Assembly (NCBI GenBank): GCA_002470275.1
Contig: DKNY01000034.1
Location: forward strand, 1 to 8,830
Origin: Gammaproteobacteria bacterium UBA7376
GTDB lineage: Bacteria > Pseudomonadota > Gammaproteobacteria > Pseudomonadales > Azotimanducaceae
Length of the DNA stretch: 8,830 nt
Direction of reading: 5' to 3'
The notes beneath the pieces were generated by a model that made no database searches, was not told the origin of the DNA, and worked only from the letters and a program-made list of their open reading frames with translations. This document shows, piece by piece, positions 6,578 to 8,830 of the stretch. Position numbers and translations under genes: made by a program. Position 1 is the first letter of the stretch. Each line of letters begins with the position of its first letter.

Positions 6578-7186
6578 TCAGTCTATCTCTTGGGGGGGTT
6601 CCCAGTCTGGCTGCACCGCCAGGAAAAAAGACTTCAAAATTCGATAGGTCAGGCCCCAGACGAAGTGCCCGCTGGGCAGGCGATAACCATTGAAGGCGGT
6701 CGGCCTACCCGCCATGGGCATGACCTCAACATCATGCAGAGAGTTCCCGGCCAGCAAGGGTAGCGGGGCCGAGACAACAGCCTCAACCTCCTGGTTAAGC
6801 GACAGGCTCGGTTGATCCTCGATCAGAAATACGTGGGGGGCAATGATCAGGTTAAGGACCTTGCCTCTGGGCTGGGCCTGCTGATGGTCTAGTGCGCCAA
6901 AGTATTGAGCTGTGGAAAGGTCCAGGCCGATCTCTTCTTGGGTTTCGCGCACGGCTGCCGCACAGAGATCATCGTCCGTGGTTTCTTTGTGCCCGCCAGG
7001 GAAGGCCATTTGTCCCGACCAGGGGTCACCCACACGTTCTGCTCTTTTGATAAAGAGGGTTTCACAGTCCTTTCCGTTTAACTTTAGGATGATGGCAACG
7101 GCGGCTTCCCGGGTACGGTCGTTGGGCCGACGAAAATTCGGTCGGTTCTGTGCTAAGGCAAGCGCAATTTGATCCGCGTTGAACAC
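6578..7186 (-). CDS. Nudix hydrolase, CoA pyrophosphatase (NudL/Nudt7) type
   Basis: This family hydrolyses the pyrophosphate of CoA, oxidised CoA or acyl-CoA to 4'-phosphopantetheine (or its acyl form) and 3',5'-ADP, using Mg or Mn. It has 202 residues, close to E. coli NudL. The diagnostic lead-in DPWSGQMAFPGG (54-65) runs into a Nudix box ending RETQEEIGL (80-88), with metal ligands in EE (84-85). The box is one residue longer than in MutT, which is what I expect for this subfamily. LFIKRAERVGDPWSG also matches the usual L-x-x-R approach. The C-terminal half carries GHFVWGLTYRIL (173-184), typical of the subfamily. The start is GTG at 7186 with GTAGG upstream. It is divergent from the thioesterase gene. 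The substrate within the CoA set is inferred from family. Confidence 0.87.
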   Translation of the reverse strand: MFNADQIALALAQNRPNFRRPNDRTREAAVAIILKLNGKDCETLFIKRAERVGDPWSGQMAFPGGHKETTDDDLCAAAVRETQEEIGLDLSTAQYFGALDHQQAQPRGKVLNLIIAPHVFLIEDQPSLSLNQEVEAVVSAPLPLLAGNSLHDVEVMPMAGRPTAFNGYRLPSGHFVWGLTYRILKSFFLAVQPDWEPPQEID

Positions 7187-7210
7187 CGAGGAATACCTAC
7201 GAAAACAACT

Positions 7211-7216
7211 ATGATA
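7211..7216 (-). promoter_or_regulatory. candidate -10 box of the Nudix gene
   Basis: On the minus strand this reads TATCAT, five of six matches to TATAAT, 24 bases before the GTG start. No convincing -35 is seen 16-18 bases further upstream. Together with GTAGG before the start it makes a plausible short leader, but the call is weak. Confidence 0.28.
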
Positions 7217-7299
7217 GCGGAGATGGGCAGTCTTGCGGAGACCCTCAGCGGGCAGCGGTCAGCTGATTATTATTTAGTGGTTCCCTAGGGTGGAGTAGG

Positions 7300-7761
7300 A
7301 TGCCCATCCGTAAAGATTACGCTAGAGAGGCATTCATGAGGGATGAGCAAGGCCACGCCGAGAAGTTGGCGAGCAGCAGCAACCGGTGCTTCGTGTGCGG
7401 GCCCTCCAATCCCATCGGGCTTAACGTCAGCTTCCGGCTTGACGAAGAGGTCTGTCGAGGGGAGTTCACACCGAGGGAAGTACACATGGGCTACGACGGG
7501 GTTACCCATGGCGGCATTATATTTAGCCTGCTGGATGATGTGATGGCCAACTGGGTCTGGCTAGGCGGGGAGCGCTGTTTTACGGCGCGCGCCGACATTC
7601 GCTATCGGTCTGAACTTCCCGTAGGCACCCCAATTCGACTGGAGGGTCGGTGCCTCAAACGCAAGGGTCGGCTGATCCAGATGCAGGGGTTGGTGATCCG
7701 TGCAGACGACGAGGCCGTGGTGGCGGAAGCGACCGCCGCCTTTATGCTGGCCCCGGCATAG
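7300..7761 (+). CDS. PaaI-like hotdog-fold thioesterase
   Basis: This small acyl-CoA thioesterase-type protein of 153 residues is cytoplasmic and probably acts as a dimer or tetramer. The N-terminal RCFVCGPSNPIGL (29-41), with Cys30 and Cys33, is common in this 4HBT subgroup; two cysteines alone do not make a zinc site. The core motif is GVTHGGIIFSLLDDVM (67-82): His70-Gly71-Gly72 at the start of the hot-dog helix and acidic Asp79/Asp80. Then come RADIRYRSELPVG (98-110), a substrate-side strand, and EATAAFMLA at the end. Two starts are possible. ATG 7300 has GGAG only four bases away. ATG 7336 has GAGAGG five bases away and would give 141 residues beginning closer to the conserved region. I keep 7300 but 7336 is a real alternative. 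The acyl substrate cannot be told from sequence. It converges with the alpha/beta hydrolase at 7780. Confidence 0.84.
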   Translation: MPIRKDYAREAFMRDEQGHAEKLASSSNRCFVCGPSNPIGLNVSFRLDEEVCRGEFTPREVHMGYDGVTHGGIIFSLLDDVMANWVWLGGERCFTARADIRYRSELPVGTPIRLEGRCLKRKGRLIQMQGLVIRADDEAVVAEATAAFMLAPA

Positions 7762-7779
7762 CACCAGGCCGCCCAGGCG

Positions 7780-8721
7780 TTAGCTCGGATAGTGTACGGA
7801 CAGCCAATTCAACATGGCCCTATTTGTCTCTTTGGGCATCTCCTGTTGAATCCAATGCCCGCAGGGGAGGTTTAACACCTCAAGCTGGTCAACGAAATCT
7901 CCTAGCCTGGGTGCCTGAGGCACCATGTCATGGTCGCCATAAATCATGAGCGTTGGCTGATAAATGCGCTGTTCGTAGGCGCCAGCAGTCTCCCAATTGC
8001 GGCTGAAGTTTCGGTACCAGTTTATGCCACCGGTAAAGCCTGAATGAGCAAATGCATCCAGAAATACCTGCATCTCCTCTGGCGTCATTACCGGGTCGCC
8101 AGGTACGCCTTCTTTTAATTCCGGGTTTTGCGCCATGCTGATTAGGGTCATGCCAGGTCCGAAATCCACCCCAGGGTGCGCCCACTGATTGGTGCGATAG
8201 AGATTGTTGAGAAACTGTTGGGTATGACGCTCAAACACCCGGTCGGCGACCAGAGGCTGTCGGTTGAAGTGCACGATATAAAAATCCGGCCCTAGCATTT
8301 TCTCCCAAAATCCGACCCACTCGCTGGTGCCGCGCTGCAAAAGGGGAACGCTCAGGTTGATCACGCCGGACACCCGTTCGCGGTGCATAATAGCCAAATT
8401 CCAGACCACGATGGCGCCCCAATCATGGCCAACGAAACAGGCATCCTCATAGCCGAAGTGATCCAGCAGGCCTACCAAGTCGCCCGTGAGCTGGACGATA
8501 TCATAGGCCTCCACCGCGCTGGGGCAACTTGAATGCCCGTACCCGCGTTGATTAGGCACGATCACGTGATAGCCCGCTTTCACCAAGGGTTGGATTTGGT
8601 GCCGCCAAGAATAGGCGTGTTCGGGCCACCCGTGGCATAGCATCAGAGGCCTGCCGGATCCCGCTGAATAAACCTCCAGCTCAATGTTATTGACGCTGAT
8701 GCGCTCGGGGGTTGGAAACAT
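7780..8721 (-). CDS. alpha/beta hydrolase, epoxide hydrolase type
   Basis: This 313-residue enzyme of the epoxide hydrolase / haloalkane dehalogenase clan would open an epoxide through an aspartyl-ester intermediate. HGWPEHAYSWR (30-40) is the oxyanion-hole block, RGYGHS (59-64) the usual arm, and GHDWGA (98-103) carries the nucleophile Asp100. The acid is probably Asp265 in YGDHDMV, and the base His289 in GHW. GGINWYRNFSRNWE (231-244), with Tyr236, is the cap-domain sequence typical of epoxide hydrolases. A dehalogenase would usually have a Trp rather than this Tyr, so I favour hydration of epoxides. There is no signal peptide. ATG 8721 has GGAG upstream at a 10-base spacing. The natural substrate is unknown; related proteins act on fatty-acid or xenobiotic epoxides. 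It ends 18 bases from the convergent thioesterase gene. Confidence 0.9.
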   Translation of the reverse strand: MFPTPERISVNNIELEVYSAGSGRPLMLCHGWPEHAYSWRHQIQPLVKAGYHVIVPNQRGYGHSSCPSAVEAYDIVQLTGDLVGLLDHFGYEDACFVGHDWGAIVVWNLAIMHRERVSGVINLSVPLLQRGTSEWVGFWEKMLGPDFYIVHFNRQPLVADRVFERHTQQFLNNLYRTNQWAHPGVDFGPGMTLISMAQNPELKEGVPGDPVMTPEEMQVFLDAFAHSGFTGGINWYRNFSRNWETAGAYEQRIYQPTLMIYGDHDMVPQAPRLGDFVDQLEVLNLPCGHWIQQEMPKETNRAMLNWLSVHYPS

Positions 8722-8830
8722 AGAGGGTGCTCCGTAGCCGCTGATAAGATTTTCAGCTTAGCGTCATTTCTCTGTAGCGGCATCTATCCTTCAACTGCAT
8801 ATTTTCCCATGCCATCATGGTTGGACAAAG
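8722..8830. other. upstream region of the alpha/beta hydrolase gene, no gene seen
   Basis: These 109 bases precede the alpha/beta hydrolase start on the minus strand. They hold its GGAG ribosome binding site. I see no convincing -10/-35 pair (TTGAAG on the minus strand has no good partner) and no coding frame that I can support. Confidence 0.5.

Noticed and set aside
7650..7949. 99-residue + frame over the ends of the thioesterase and alpha/beta hydrolase genes
   Set aside because: It is out of frame with both confidently identified genes and is composition-driven (Arg/Gly/Ser rich).
1..8830. Defence island, toxin-antitoxin pair, CRISPR or mobile element
   Set aside because: No such domain, direct-repeat array, integrase, transposase or terminal inverted repeat is visible; all larger frames belong to common housekeeping families.

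Overview
The window looks like ordinary chromosomal DNA from a moderately GC-rich gammaproteobacterium, possibly a marine one. The reasons are a full-length MnmH (SelU) and an MsrA that both align closely with the E. coli proteins as I remember them, a YegD-like Hsp70, a NudL-type Nudix enzyme, and dense packing with short or negative intergenic distances. The genus cannot be fixed from this sequence. I see no tRNA, rRNA, CRISPR array, insertion sequence, phage gene or recognisable defence or secretion system. I do not think an undescribed multi-gene system is here; the odd points are local.

Left part (1-3835). The window opens with the probable last 24 codons of a gene on the + strand, followed by a hairpin and T-run terminator. 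Next comes a LysR-type regulator (153-1079, +). It converges with, and overlaps by 50 bp, a two-gene minus-strand unit. That unit is a Sel1/TPR-repeat lipoprotein (start chosen at 3835) followed by mnmH, whose TTG start lies inside the lipoprotein's 3' end.

Middle part (3836-6556). msrA (4011-4667, +) repairs methionine sulfoxide. It converges, with a 4-bp overlap, on a 64-residue zinc-ribbon-like gene on the minus strand. Upstream of the small gene, 4863-5125 holds what looks like a frameshifted or decayed minus-strand reading frame. A YegD-like, ATPase-domain-only Hsp70 (5153-6556, +) runs away from it. Protein repair (MsrA) and a chaperone-like ATPase suggest a loose proteostasis theme, but they are not one operon.

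Right part (6578-8721). A CoA-pyrophosphatase-type Nudix hydrolase (-) and a PaaI-like hotdog thioesterase (+) are divergent across 113 bp. The thioesterase converges on an epoxide-hydrolase-type alpha/beta hydrolase (-). Two of the three probably act on CoA or acyl-CoA compounds. The last 109 bases hold only the upstream region of the alpha/beta hydrolase.

The points most worth a second look are the broken frame at 4863-5125 with its A5G slip site, the Gly-to-Ala change in the MnmH P-loop, the ATPase-only Hsp70, and the lack of a clear ribosome binding site before the lipoprotein, with a good extended -10 box almost touching its start codon.
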